Source: Sphaerisporangium rufum
Lineage (GTDB): Bacteria; Actinomycetota; Actinomycetes; Streptosporangiales; Streptosporangiaceae
Direction of reading: 5' to 3'
NCBI RefSeq assembly: GCF_016863395.1
Contig: NZ_BOOU01000001.1
Coordinates: forward strand, 1-64,000
Length of the DNA stretch: 64,000 nucleotides
Position numbers and translations under genes: made by a program. Positions 54,674 to 64,000 of this stretch are shown here, in pieces. Numbering within the stretch: position 1 is the first letter of the stretch; the number at the start of each line of letters is the position of its first letter. Below the pieces are notes generated by a model. It made no database searches. It saw only the letters and a program-made list of their open reading frames with translations, and was not told the origin of the DNA.

Positions 54674-55426
54674 TCACCTTAGGTCATAGACGGCCCCGCT
54701 CCGCGCCAGTTCGATGGGGCCTTCGAACCCGCCGCGCCGGGCGTCGCCGAGGATCTCCGCGGGGTCGTGCCAGGGCACCAGGTGGGTGAGCACCAGGGTG
54801 CCCACGCCGGCCCGGGCGGCGTGCTCGGCGGCCTGCCGGCCGTTCATGTGCAGGCCCTCCGGCAGGCCGGGGCGGTCCGGCCAGGACGCCTCGCACAGCA
54901 GGATGTCCGCGCCGGCGGCGAGCTTCACCAGCTCGGCGCACTCGCCGGTGTCGGCCGAGTACGCCACCGAGCGCCCGCCGTGCGAGACGCGGAAGCCGTA
55001 GGTCTCCACCGGGTGGTTCATCGGCGCGACCGTCACCTCGAGCGGCCCGGCGGTGAAGGTGCCAGGGCTCAGCGGGCGGAAGTCGAACGCGGTGGACAGG
55101 CTCGGCTCGTCGCTCATGCCGTACGCGGCGGCCAGCCGGGCCGGCGCCTCACGGGGGGCGTACACCGGCAGCCGGGGCAGCGGCCCGTGCGGGGTGTAGG
55201 TGCGGACCACGTGGTAGGAGCACATGTCGAGACAGTGGTCGGCGTGCAGGTGCGACAGGCAGACGGCGTCCACGTCGTACAGGCCGATGTGCCGTTGCAG
55301 CGCGCCCAGCGAGCCGTTGCCGAAGTCGAGCAGCAGATGGAAGCCGTCGGCCTCCAGCAGGTAGCACGACGAGGGGCTGTCCGGTCCGGGGAAGCTCCCC
55401 GAGCACCCGATGATCGTCAGTTTCAA
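54674..55426 (-). CDS. Metallo-beta-lactamase fold hydrolase (RNase Z-like)
   Basis: A 250-aa MBL-fold protein. The zinc motif is [10 protein letters not shown], with further ligands in [18 protein letters not shown] and the final THLVPWHD. This pattern matches the RNase Z/ElaC-like group found beside rph, murI and rdgB in many actinomycetes. An RNA or cyclic-nucleotide phosphodiesterase activity is possible; none is shown by the sequence. It lies between murI and rph with gaps of 11 and 5 bp. Confidence 0.9.
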   Translation of the reverse strand: MKLTIIGCSGSFPGPDSPSSCYLLEADGFHLLLDFGNGSLGALQRHIGLYDVDAVCLSHLHADHCLDMCSYHVVRTYTPHGPLPRLPVYAPREAPARLAAAYGMSDEPSLSTAFDFRPLSPGTFTAGPLEVTVAPMNHPVETYGFRVSHGGRSVAYSADTGECAELVKLAAGADILLCEASWPDRPGLPEGLHMNGRQAAEHAARAGVGTLVLTHLVPWHDPAEILGDARRGGFEGPIELARSGAVYDLR

Positions 55427-55437
55427 CGCGGCTCCTC

Positions 55438-56340
55438 CTAGCCGGGCGCGGTCAGCGCCTCTTCACCCGAAACATCGCCCACCAGGGCCCGTTCGACGAT
55501 GCCGATCTCCGGTCCGAGGAAGCGCCGGCCGAGATCCCCGAACAGGGCGGTGTCCCCGGTGGCGCGGAACCGGTGCCGTGGCGTGCCGGGCGGGGCGACC
55601 AGCCCCCGGTCGTGCAGCACGCGGTAGACGTCCTTGGCCGTCTCCTCGGCGCTGGACACCAGCGTGACGCCGTTGCCCATGACGTAGGAGATCGCGCCGG
55701 TGAGCAGCGGGTAGTGGGTGCAGCCCAGGATGAGGGTGTCGCAGCCGTCCTCGATGACCGGGCGCAGATACTCGCGGGCCGCCTCGATGACCTCGTCGCT
55801 CATCGTCTCGCCGCGCTCGACGAACTCCACCAGCCGCGGCGCGGCGACCCCGGTCAACCGCACGTCCGGGGCGGCGGCGAAGGCGTCGTGGTAGGCCATC
55901 GACTGGATGGTGGCCCGGGTGGCGATGACGCCGACCCGGCCGTTCCTGGTGGCGCGGACCGCGCGGCGCGCGGCGGGCTGGATGACCTCGACCACCGGGA
56001 CGTCGTAGCGTTCCCGGGCGTCGCGCAGCACGGCCGCGGTGGCGCTGTTGCAGGCGATGACCAGCATCTTCACGTCGTGCTCGACGAGGTGGTCCATCAC
56101 CTCCAGGGCGTAGGCGCGCACCTCGGCCAGGCGCTTGGGCCCGTACGGCTGCCGCGCGGTGTCGGCCACGTAGAGGATGGACTCGGCCGGGAGCTGATCG
56201 ATGATCGCCCGGGCGACGGTGAGGCCGCCCACCCCGCTGTCGAAGACGCCGATCGCGGGAGCCTCACGCGCGGGCTCGTCGGCGGCGGACCTCATGGCAC
56301 TGACCCACGGCGCGTGGGCGACGCTCCCGATGTCTGACAT
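55438..56340 (-). CDS. murI: Glutamate racemase
   Basis: A glutamate racemase making D-glutamate for peptidoglycan. The start of the domain is [17 protein letters not shown]. The two catalytic cysteines are in [12 protein letters not shown] and [11 protein letters not shown]. The N-terminus is unclear: ATG 56340 gives 300 aa and has GGGA nearby, while ATG 56295 gives 285 aa, nearer the usual 270. Both are in frame. Confidence 0.94.
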   Translation of the reverse strand: MSDIGSVAHAPWVSAMRSAADEPAREAPAIGVFDSGVGGLTVARAIIDQLPAESILYVADTARQPYGPKRLAEVRAYALEVMDHLVEHDVKMLVIACNSATAAVLRDARERYDVPVVEVIQPAARRAVRATRNGRVGVIATRATIQSMAYHDAFAAAPDVRLTGVAAPRLVEFVERGETMSDEVIEAAREYLRPVIEDGCDTLILGCTHYPLLTGAISYVMGNGVTLVSSAEETAKDVYRVLHDRGLVAPPGTPRHRFRATGDTALFGDLGRRFLGPEIGIVERALVGDVSGEEALTAPG

Positions 56341-56497
56341 GATTCCCAAGGTTAGGGGACCATGGGCCATCGCTCACGGTAAGAATGCTCACACCGCAGT
56401 AATCACTCTCTACCGGTTAGTGTCCGGATTTCTCCGCCTTTTACCCGTTTTCCGGACCGCAGGGCCGCCGGTGACCCCGGCCAGGACCGCGGCCGGC

Positions 56498-57286
56498 TCA
56501 GCCGCGGCCGAGCCGGGCCAGCTGCCGCGACTGGGCGACCAGCCGGCCGGCGGCGTCCCAGATCTCGATGTCCTCGTCGAACCACCCGTCCCGCACCAGG
56601 CGGCCGTGCCCGACGACGGCCAGCCAGCCGGGCGCGGGCAGTGCCCGCAGATGCCAGGTCAGCTCGACGGTGGGCGCCCATCCCCGGGCGCCGGCGGAGA
56701 AGACCACCGGGGGCAACGCGTCGACCGCGAGCGCCAGCACGAACGGATCGGGATCCTGCGGCTCGGCCAGCCGGAAGTAGGCGCGCGACTCCGGGCGGCC
56801 GGTCGGCGCGCCGGTGAGCCAGCCGACGGTCGGCGGGTCGAACCGCAGTTCCATCCGCTCGCTGAGCGTCATGCCGGACTCCGGCCGCGGGTCGGGCAGC
56901 CGCACGCACTCCTCGACCGGCGGCATCGCCGGCGGCCCGGCGCTCCAGTCGGCCGGGCCCTCCCCCAGCGTGGCGGTGGTCACCAGCGTCTCCAGGTAGG
57001 ACGTGCCGTCCTGAACCAGCGAGGCCCGCGTCATGGCCGCGGTTCGCCCGGCCTTCAGCCGCTCCAGCCGCACCTGGGCCGGGCCCGGACGCGGCGCGCG
57101 GAGGAACTGCGCGGCGGTGGACACCGGATGGGCGTGCGGGGAGTCGTCGGTCACCGCCCGCAGCAGCACCGCCATGAGGTAGCCGCCGTTCAGCGGCCCG
57201 CCGATCGAGTATCCGGGGTCGAGGCACACGTCATAGGTGGTGTCGTCCACCCGGACGGCCTGCGTCGCCTCATCGAACTTGGTCAT
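56498..57286 (-). CDS. Thioesterase-family protein (TesB-like double hotdog)
   Basis: A 262-aa protein of the acyl-CoA thioesterase II-like family. The first hotdog shows YSIGGPLNGGYLMAVLLRAV and the second ELTWHLRALP with GWFDEDIEIWDAAGRLVAQSRQLA. Proteins of this kind hydrolyse acyl-CoA; the chain length is unknown. ATG 57286 is the chosen start. It lies upstream of murI on the same strand, 157 bp away, and downstream of cysM. Confidence 0.88.
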   Translation of the reverse strand: MTKFDEATQAVRVDDTTYDVCLDPGYSIGGPLNGGYLMAVLLRAVTDDSPHAHPVSTAAQFLRAPRPGPAQVRLERLKAGRTAAMTRASLVQDGTSYLETLVTTATLGEGPADWSAGPPAMPPVEECVRLPDPRPESGMTLSERMELRFDPPTVGWLTGAPTGRPESRAYFRLAEPQDPDPFVLALAVDALPPVVFSAGARGWAPTVELTWHLRALPAPGWLAVVGHGRLVRDGWFDEDIEIWDAAGRLVAQSRQLARLGRG

Positions 57287-57397
57287 CGTCCCTCATCGCT
57301 CGCCGGCGGCCCGGCCGCGCCGGCGGAGGACGCGGACCGAATATTGTTCTACCACTGTACTCGCGCCGGCGCGGCCAGGGTCACGATGAGAGCGAGA

Positions 57398-58645
<1,248 letters not shown>

Positions 58646-58662
58646 TCACTGGTCGTCACAGA

Positions 58663-58678
58663 GCACCCCAGGGGGTGC
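58663..58678 (-). terminator. Possible attenuator hairpin between the leader ORF and cysO
   Basis: On the minus strand GCACCCC-CT-GGGGTGC forms a 7-bp arm pair in the 84-bp gap before cysO. With the Cys-containing leader ORF upstream it could act as a cysteine attenuator. The loop is very tight, so the inner pairs would have to open. Confidence 0.4.
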
Positions 58679-58710
58679 GAACACCGGCGGGAAGGCGGGG
58701 ATTCCTGCGG

Positions 58711-58824
58711 TCAGGAACAGTCGTAGACGACGGCACAGCGAGTGTGCGCGAAGAAGTGGCTCTGCACCGGAGACGGGCGCCCGGGGCGCGACCCGCGCCC
58801 GTTCCCGGCATCGACCGTCAGCAT
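58711..58824 (-). CDS. Putative cysteine-responsive leader peptide
   Basis: A 37-codon ORF between mec and cysO. It begins MLTVDAGNGRGSR, and its end reads SHFFAHTRCAVVYDCS before the stop, with two cysteine codons in the last eight. Cysteine-containing leader ORFs that attenuate sulfur genes are known in actinobacteria. A G-rich stretch (GTGGGGGC) precedes the ATG; its spacing is too short for a strong ribosome site. Conservation would be needed to be sure it is translated. Confidence 0.45.
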   Translation of the reverse strand: MLTVDAGNGRGSRPGRPSPVQSHFFAHTRCAVVYDCS

Positions 58825-58885
58825 GCCCCCACTCTACCGCCTCCGCGGCCGCGCCCCCAGGGCGGCCGGAGGCGGGACGCCCGGG

Positions 58886-59296
58886 TCATCCGCCGACGAT
58901 GCGGACGTCCTCCTCGGTGATCACGCCGTCCACGATGCGGAACGAGCGGAACTGCACGTTGTCCGGGTCGGCGGTGGAGACCAGGACGTAATGCGCGCCC
59001 GGCTCGGAGGCGTAGGAGACGTCGGTGCGCGACGGATACGCCTCGGTGGCGGTGTGCGAGTGGTAGACGACCACCGGCTCCTCGTCCCGGTCGTCCATCT
59101 CCCGCCACACCCGGAACTGCTCCATGGAGTCGAACCGGTAGAACGTCGGCGAGCGCTCGGCGTTCTCCATCGGGATGAACCGCTCCGGGCGGTCGGACCC
59201 CGCCGGACCCGCGATCACTCCGCAGGCCTCGTCCGGATGGTCCGCCCACGCGTGGGCGATGATCTTGTCGACCAGTTCCCGTGAGATCGTCAGCAT
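58886..59296 (-). CDS. mec: JAMM-type CysO-cysteine peptidase (Mec)
   Basis: A 136-aa Zn-metallopeptidase with the JAMM motif: Glu in DEACGVIAG, then VVYHSHTATEAYPSRTD (H-x-H-x7-S-x2-D). In M. tuberculosis Mec releases cysteine from the CysO-Cys adduct. Here it may also trim the CysO tail. ATG 59296 is the chosen start; it lies 10 bp after the DUF2017 gene. It completes the cysO-cysM-mec set. Confidence 0.94.
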   Translation of the reverse strand: MLTISRELVDKIIAHAWADHPDEACGVIAGPAGSDRPERFIPMENAERSPTFYRFDSMEQFRVWREMDDRDEEPVVVYHSHTATEAYPSRTDVSYASEPGAHYVLVSTADPDNVQFRSFRIVDGVITEEDVRIVGG

Positions 59297-59305
59297 GCCT
59301 GGAAG

Positions 59306-59833
59306 CTACCAAAGCGCCCGGACGAGGGTGTCCTGCAGGTAGGTCAGCCAGTCGTAGGTCACGTACGCCGGGTAGCGGGGGTCGTCCTCGGTCATGCCGG
59401 CCAGCTCCTCGTGGACCTCCTCGGTGACCTCCAGCCGGACGCCGAGGGCCAGTCGGACGTCGTTGAGCGCCCGCAGCCAGGCCTGCGCCTGCTCGGCGGT
59501 CAGCCGGACCCTGCCCTCCCCGGCCGTCTCCATCAGCGTCTCGGCATCCGACCGCTTGCCCTCGCGCAGCGTGGCCTCGGTGTAGCGCCGGAACTCGGCG
59601 GCGGCCTGGTCGTCGCCGGAGTATCCGGCGGGGAACAGCCGGGCCAGCACCGGGTCCGACGGCTGGGCGGCGCTGCCGATGCCGAGGGCCCGCTCCAGCG
59701 GGTCCTCACCGGTGGTGCCGGGCTCCACCAGGTCCAGCACCTGGGAGACCAGCGAGCGGAGGATCGACGCCTCCCCGGCGTCCAGCACGATCGACACCCC
59801 GCCACCCCCCGACGCGCGGAACCCGCCGCTCAC
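59306..59833 (-). CDS. DUF2017 protein
   Basis: A 175-aa helical protein of the actinobacterial DUF2017 family, with [18 protein letters not shown] near the start, [12 protein letters not shown] in the middle and [15 protein letters not shown] at the end. Function unknown. The GTG start overlaps the clpS stop by 4 bp. The conserved pairing with clpS suggests a link to the Clp/N-end-rule pathway, which remains inference. Confidence 0.92.
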   Translation of the reverse strand: MSGGFRASGGGGVSIVLDAGEASILRSLVSQVLDLVEPGTTGEDPLERALGIGSAAQPSDPVLARLFPAGYSGDDQAAAEFRRYTEATLREGKRSDAETLMETAGEGRVRLTAEQAQAWLRALNDVRLALGVRLEVTEEVHEELAGMTEDDPRYPAYVTYDWLTYLQDTLVRALW

Positions 59834-60120
59834 GCCGAGTCCCGCTGCACGGTGGCCCACAGGCCGTACGAGTGCAGGATCTGCACGTCGCGCTCCATCT
59901 CTTCCCTGGTGCCGCTGGCCACCACCGCCTTGCCCTTGTGATGGACGTCGAGCATGAGCTTTTCGGCCTTCTCCCTGGCGTAACCGAACACCGTCTGCAG
60001 GACGTAGGTCACATACGACATCAGGTTGACCGGGTCGTTCCAGACGATGGCCAGCCAGGGCAGGTCGGGGCGAACGTCCGTCGACGGACGCTCGACCTCG
60101 GCCGGAGCGGTACTACCCAC
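59830..60120 (-). CDS. clpS: ATP-dependent Clp protease adaptor ClpS
   Basis: A 96-aa ClpS. The domain shows [20 protein letters not shown], the N-degron binding segment, then [20 protein letters not shown]. It delivers proteins with destabilising N-terminal residues to ClpAP/ClpCP. GTG 60120 is chosen, with AGGA 7-9 nt upstream. The start is only 39 bp from the divergent pncB start. Confidence 0.95.
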   Translation of the reverse strand: MGSTAPAEVERPSTDVRPDLPWLAIVWNDPVNLMSYVTYVLQTVFGYAREKAEKLMLDVHHKGKAVVASGTREEMERDVQILHSYGLWATVQRDSA

Positions 60121-60146
60121 GAGTCCATCCTGCCCTACCCCGGCCG

Positions 60147-60152
60147 TAGTCT
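60147..60152 (+). promoter_or_regulatory. -10 element suggesting a leaderless pncB mRNA
   Basis: TAGTCT lies 7 nt before GTG 60160, with no ribosome site between. The whole divergent gap with clpS is only 39 bp, which leaves little room for a leader. Confidence 0.35.
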
Positions 60153-60159
60153 TCGACGT

Positions 60160-61452
60160 GTGACGAACCCGGCCAGTAGCGCGTTGCTCACCGACCAGTA
60201 CGAGTTGACCATGCTCCAGGCGGCGCTCGCCGGCGGCACCGCGCACCGGCGGGCGGTGTTCGAGGTGTTCGCCCGGCACCTGCCCGGCGGGCGCCGGTAC
60301 GGCGTGGTGGCCGGCACCGGCCGGTTCCTGGACGCCCTGGCGGAGTTCCGGTTCGGCGACGCCGAGCTGTCCTTCCTGCGCGACCGCGGTGTGGTGGACG
60401 AGCCGACGCTCGACTTCCTGGCCGGCTACCGGTTCACCGGCGACGTGCACGGCTACGCCGAGGGCGAGTGCTACTTCCCCGGCTCGCCGATCATGGTGGT
60501 GGACGGCACGTTCGCCGAGGCGGTCCTGCTGGAGACGCTGGTGCTGTCGATCCTCAACCACGACTCGGCGGTCGCCGCCGCGGCCTCCCGGATGACGCAC
60601 GCCGCCGGCGGCCGGCCGATCATCGAGATGGGATCGCGGCGCACCCACGAGATGGCCGCGGTGGCCGCCGCCCGGGCCGCCCACCTGGCCGGCTTCGCCA
60701 CCACCTCCAACCTGATGGCCGGCCGCGCCTACGGGGTGCCGACGGCGGGCACCAGCGCGCACGCCTTCACCCTGCTGCACGACTCCGAGCACGACGCCTT
60801 CCAGGCCCAGCTCGACTCGTGCGGGCCCGGCACCACCCTGCTGGTCGACACCTACGACGTGGCCAAGGCGGTGCGCACCGCGGTGGAGCTGGCCGGGCCG
60901 GAGCTCGGCGCGGTGCGCATCGACTCCGGCGACCTGGCGGTGGCGGCGCACGACGTCCGCGAGCTGCTGGACGGGCTCGGCGCCTCCGGCACCCGCATCG
61001 TGGTCACCGGCGACCTGGACGAGTATTCGATCGCGGCGCTGGCCACCGCCCCGGTGGACGGGTACGGCGTCGGCACCTCGGTGGTCACCGGCTCGGGAGT
61101 GCCGACCGCGGCGATGGTCTACAAGCTGGTCGCCCGGGAGGACGCCGCCGGGGAGCTGCGGCCGGTGGCCAAGAAGTCGGTCGGCAAGCCGAGCCGGGGC
61201 GGGCGCAAGGTCGCCTTCCGCGCGCTGGCGGACGGCACCGCGGTGGCCGAGCTGGTCACCACCGCGACCCTCGCCGCCACCCCGGAGAACGCCCGGCCGA
61301 TGCTGCGCCCGCTGGTCCGGGCCGGCGAGATCATCGGCCGGGAGCCGCTGGCCGCGGCCCGCGAGCGGCACCGGGCCGCGCTGGCCGAGCTGCCCGCCGC
61401 GGCCCGCCAGCTGTCCCACGGCGACGCGGTGATCCCCACCGTGTTCTCCTGA
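60160..61452 (+). CDS. pncB: Nicotinate phosphoribosyltransferase
   Basis: A 430-aa NAPRTase. It starts [16 protein letters not shown], contains the phosphohistidine segment [12 protein letters not shown] and the PRPP-binding VRIDSGDLA. It makes nicotinate mononucleotide from nicotinate and PRPP in NAD salvage. The nicotinamidase gene follows 128 bp later on the same strand, giving the two-step route from nicotinamide. Its last codons are copied in the downstream repeat. Confidence 0.95.
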   Translation: MTNPASSALLTDQYELTMLQAALAGGTAHRRAVFEVFARHLPGGRRYGVVAGTGRFLDALAEFRFGDAELSFLRDRGVVDEPTLDFLAGYRFTGDVHGYAEGECYFPGSPIMVVDGTFAEAVLLETLVLSILNHDSAVAAAASRMTHAAGGRPIIEMGSRRTHEMAAVAAARAAHLAGFATTSNLMAGRAYGVPTAGTSAHAFTLLHDSEHDAFQAQLDSCGPGTTLLVDTYDVAKAVRTAVELAGPELGAVRIDSGDLAVAAHDVRELLDGLGASGTRIVVTGDLDEYSIAALATAPVDGYGVGTSVVTGSGVPTAAMVYKLVAREDAAGELRPVAKKSVGKPSRGGRKVAFRALADGTAVAELVTTATLAATPENARPMLRPLVRAGEIIGREPLAAARERHRAALAELPAAARQLSHGDAVIPTVFS

Positions 61453-61494
61453 GTCCCACCGTGTTCCCGTGAGACCCACCATGTTGTCCTGAGT
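61435..61494 (+). repeat. 20-bp tandem repeat copying the 3' end of pncB
   Basis: Three copies of a 20-bp unit (CCCACCGTGTTCTCCTGAGT and close variants) start at 61435, 61455 and 61475. The first contains the pncB stop codon; each further copy again holds a TGA. Confidence 0.85.
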
Positions 61495-61580
61495 TCCGCC
61501 GGGTCCGCCGGGCCCCTCGGATCCACCGACCGCCGAGCGCGCCGAAGTCCTCCGGGCCCGGCACGAGCGAGGAGCGACCG

Positions 61581-62150
61581 TTGACGACCTGCCTGATCAT
61601 CGTGGACGTGCAGAACGACTTCTGTGAGGGCGGCAGCCTGGCGGTGGCCGGCGGCGCGGAGGTCGCCGCCGCCATCGGCCCGCGCACCGCGGGATACGAC
61701 CACGTGGTGGCCACCCGCGACCACCACGTCGACCCCGGCGGCCACTTCGCCGACCGGCCCGACTACGTGACGAGCTGGCCCGCGCACTGCGTCGCCGGCA
61801 CCCCGGGCGCCGAGCTCCATCCCGCGCTGGACGCCTCCGCCGTGGAGGAGGTGTTCGACAAGGGCGCCCACCAGGCCGCCTACAGCGGCTTCGAGGGTGC
61901 GAGCCGGGACGGCACCGCGCTGGCCGACTGGCTGCGGGCCCGCGGCGTGGACCGGGTCGACGTGGCCGGCATCGCCACCGACCACTGCGTGCGCGCCACC
62001 GCGCTGGACGCCGCCCGCGCGGGCCTGCGCACCCGGGTGCTCCTGAACCTCACCGCCGGGGTGGCCCCGGACAGCACCGCCGCCGCCCTCGGCGAGCTCG
62101 CCGCGGCCGGCGTCGCCCTGGAGGGCGCGCCCATCGTTCGCCCGGCCTGA
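61581..62150 (+). CDS. pncA: Nicotinamidase/pyrazinamidase
   Basis: A 189-aa amidase with the triad Asp in [14 protein letters not shown], Lys in [16 protein letters not shown] and Cys in [13 protein letters not shown]. Metal ligands appear in [12 protein letters not shown]. It converts nicotinamide to nicotinate, the substrate of the preceding pncB. The TTG start at 61581 is supported by GAGGAG 7 nt upstream and by the family N-terminus. Confidence 0.95.
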   Translation: MTTCLIIVDVQNDFCEGGSLAVAGGAEVAAAIGPRTAGYDHVVATRDHHVDPGGHFADRPDYVTSWPAHCVAGTPGAELHPALDASAVEEVFDKGAHQAAYSGFEGASRDGTALADWLRARGVDRVDVAGIATDHCVRATALDAARAGLRTRVLLNLTAGVAPDSTAAALGELAAAGVALEGAPIVRPA

Positions 62151-62261
62151 TCCGCGCCCGGCCGGCCGGCCCGGCGCGGCCTGCCCTATCGGCTCAGGCC
62201 CGCTCGGATCGGTCGGCTCGGATCGGTCGGCGCAGGGACCGGCCGGACGTCCGGCCCGCGG

Positions 62262-64000
62262 TCAGCGGGAGCGCTGGGTGGCCCACTTGCGGATGGTCTC
62301 GATGCGCCGCTGGATCTGCTCGGCGGTGGCCTGCGCGATGGGCGGGCCGCCGCAGGCGCGCCGCAGCTCGGCGTGGATGACGCCGTGCGGCTGGCCGGTG
62401 CGGTGGTTCCACGCGCCGACCAGGCCGTTCAGCTCCTTGCGCAGCGCGGCGATCTCCTCGTGCGGGGACCGGGCGGGCGGCTGCTCCTCGGCCGGACGGC
62501 GGCGCCGCGCGGCCTGCTGATCGGCCTGGTGCTTGCGCAGCAGCACCGCCACCTGGTCGGGCTCCAGCAGGCCGGGCAGGCCGAGGAAGTCCTCCTCCTC
62601 CGGCGAGCCGGGCTCGGCGCCGGTGCCGAACTCGCCGCCGTCGAACAGCACCCGGTCGAAGGTGGCCGAGGCCTCCACCGTCTCGAACGGCAGCTCGTCG
62701 CCGACGACGTCCGGGCTGTCCTTGCGCTGCCGGGCCTCCTCGACCAGGAAGTCGTCGAGCCCCTCCTCGGGGAGCTTGCGGTCCAGCACGTGGTCGCGCT
62801 CGGCCTCCATCTCGCCGGCCAGCCCCATCAGGGTGGGCACCGACGGCAGGAACACCGACGCCGTCTCGCCGCGCCGCCGGGCCCGGACGAAGCGCCCCAC
62901 GGCCTGGGCGAAGAACAGCGGGGTCGAGGTGCTGGTGGCGTAGACGCCGACCGCCAGCCGCGGGATGTCCACCCCCTCCGACACCATGCGCACCGCGACC
63001 AGCCAGCGCTCCTCGGACGCGCCGAACTGCTTGATCTTGCCGGAGGCGCCCGGGTCGTCCGACAGCACGACGGTGGCGCCGGTGCCGGTGATCTCCCGGA
63101 TGTGCCGGGCGTAGGCCCGGGCGGTCTCGTGGTCGCTGGCGATCACCATCGCGCCGGCGTCCGGCACGTGCCGGCGCACCTCGGTGAGCCGCTTGTCGGC
63201 CGCGCGCAGCACCTGCCGGATCCAGTCGCCCTTGGGGTCGAGCGCGGCACGCCACGCCTGGCCGAGCTGGTCCTTGGTCAGCGGGGTGCCCAGGGTGGCG
63301 GTGATCTCGTCGCCGGCCCGGGTGCGCCAGCGCATCTCGCCGGCGTACGCCAGGAAGATCACCGGGCGGACGACGCCGTCGGCCAGCGCCGGGGCGTAGC
63401 CGTAGGAGTAGTCCGACACGCTGCGCCGGACGCCGTCGCCGTCCTCGGCGTAGGTGACGAACGGGATGGGGTTGGTGTCGGACCGGAACGGCGTGCCGGT
63501 CAGCGCCAGCCGCCGGGTGGCCGGCTCGAACGCCTCGCGCACCCCGTCGCCCCAGGACTTGGCGTCGCCCGCGTGGTGGATCTCGTCGAAGATGACCAGC
63601 GTGCGGCGGTTCTCGGTGCGCGAGCGGTGCAACGCCGGGTGCATGGCCACCTGGGCGTAGGTGATCGCGACACCGGCGTAGTCGCGCGAGGTGGCGCCCT
63701 GGCTGTTCTTGAACTCCGGGTCGACCGCGATGCCCACCCGGCCGGCCGCGTCGGCCCACTGGCGCTTGAGGTGCTCGGTGGGGGTGACGATCGCCAGCCG
63801 CTGCACCACGCCGCGGGCCAGCAGCTCGCTGGCGATGCGCAGGGCGTAGGTGGTCTTGCCGGCGCCGGGGGTGGCCACCGTGAGGAAGTCGCGCGGCTCG
63901 CGCCGGAAGTAGAGGTCGAACGCCTCCTGCTGCCAGGCGCGCAGCTTCGGCGCGGTGCCCCACGCGGCGCGGTCGGGGTAGGACGGCGACAGGTGGTTGG
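62262..64000 (-). CDS. DEAD/DEAH-box helicase, N-terminus outside the window
   Basis: At least 579 codons of a superfamily 2 helicase. Visible motifs: Q-like LRAWQQEAFDLYF, Walker A ATPGAGKTT, motif II IFDEIHHAG, motif III LTGTPF, and helicase C motifs VRMVSEGVDIPRLAVGVYA and QAVGRFVRARR. The C-terminal third is charged and lower in conservation. The reading frame stays open to base 64000, so the start lies beyond the window. Its substrate (DNA or RNA) is not decided by these motifs; such genes lie next to pncA in several actinomycetes. Confidence 0.9.
   Translation of the reverse strand, partial: NHLSPSYPDRAAWGTAPKLRAWQQEAFDLYFRREPRDFLTVATPGAGKTTYALRIASELLARGVVQRLAIVTPTEHLKRQWADAAGRVGIAVDPEFKNSQGATSRDYAGVAITYAQVAMHPALHRSRTENRRTLVIFDEIHHAGDAKSWGDGVREAFEPATRRLALTGTPFRSDTNPIPFVTYAEDGDGVRRSVSDYSYGYAPALADGVVRPVIFLAYAGEMRWRTRAGDEITATLGTPLTKDQLGQAWRAALDPKGDWIRQVLRAADKRLTEVRRHVPDAGAMVIASDHETARAYARHIREITGTGATVVLSDDPGASGKIKQFGASEERWLVAVRMVSEGVDIPRLAVGVYATSTSTPLFFAQAVGRFVRARRRGETASVFLPSVPTLMGLAGEMEAERDHVLDRKLPEEGLDDFLVEEARQRKDSPDVVGDELPFETVEASATFDRVLFDGGEFGTGAEPGSPEEEDFLGLPGLLEPDQVAVLLRKHQADQQAARRRRPAEEQPPARSPHEEIAALRKELNGLVGAWNHRTGQPHGVIHAELRRACGGPPIAQATAEQIQRRIETIRKWATQRSR

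Noticed and set aside
62241-62256. Palindrome GGCCGGACGTCCGGCC as terminator of the helicase gene
   Set aside because: It is perfect but has no loop and lies in repetitive GC-rich DNA; I cannot support it above chance.

Overview
The window is 64 kb of very GC-rich DNA with dense genes, GTG and TTG starts, many 4-bp start/stop overlaps and strong third-position GC. Together with a conservon, a PII-GlnD nitrogen operon, the CysO-CysM-Mec cysteine pathway, a DUF397/DUF5753 cluster and YtrA-type GntR control, this points to a morphologically complex actinomycete, probably of the Streptosporangiales/Thermomonosporaceae type. The species cannot be read from the sequence. No rRNA, CRISPR array, IS element, integrase or prophage is visible.

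Layout: 0-5 kb, a conservon (sensor kinase, roadblock protein, DUF742 protein, small GTPase) plus the first 20 codons of a second roadblock gene. 5.2-9.2 kb, the amt-glnB-glnD operon behind GlnR-like half-sites. 9.5-10.5 kb, a group-2 type sigma factor. 10.7-15 kb, histidine degradation (hutF, hutU) with an SDR gene and a small decayed reading frame. 15.2-19.7 kb, a DUF4331 / TPR / His-rich metal-transporter trio of unknown role. 19.8-22.8 kb, rtcB, a hydrolase and two small or membrane proteins. 23-27.4 kb, a gamma-glutamyl-amine catabolic operon (glutamine synthetase-like ligase, aldehyde dehydrogenase, SDR, gamma-glutamyl hydrolase). 27.4-30.5 kb, a tandem glycine riboswitch controlling gcvT-gcvH, then sdaA. 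30.6-38.9 kb, an accessory stretch: a GntR-controlled membrane protein, a divergent MFS pump/XRE regulator pair, two DUF397 genes with a truncated regulator, an isochorismatase, a DinB protein and a GT-C glycosyltransferase. 39-41.4 kb, an aldolase/racemase-fold enzyme, DUF3618, bcp and a tRNA with anticodon UAG but a short variable loop. 41.5-53.2 kb, a second accessory stretch: a WXG-like protein, a two-component system with a MacB-type ABC transporter, a membrane-bound sulfite-oxidase-like protein, a toxin-antitoxin pair and a GntR-TetR fusion regulator divergent from an FAD monooxygenase. 53.2-64 kb, a housekeeping block: rdgB, rph, a metallo-hydrolase, murI, a thioesterase, cysM, cysO, a Cys-containing leader ORF, mec, DUF2017, clpS, pncB, pncA and a DEAD/DEAH helicase that runs off the end.

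Much of the window concerns nitrogen and amino acid flow: ammonium uptake and PII signalling, histidine breakdown, polyamine or amine breakdown through gamma-glutamyl intermediates, glycine cleavage and serine deamination, and cysteine synthesis on a sulfur-carrier protein. The best candidates for new biology are the class-I-shaped tRNA with a leucine anticodon, the DUF4331/TPR/His-rich transporter trio, the GntR-TetR fusion with its long perfect operator, the toxin-antitoxin locus with its palindrome, and the cysteine leader ORF ahead of a CysO that carries two residues beyond its usual Gly-Gly end.
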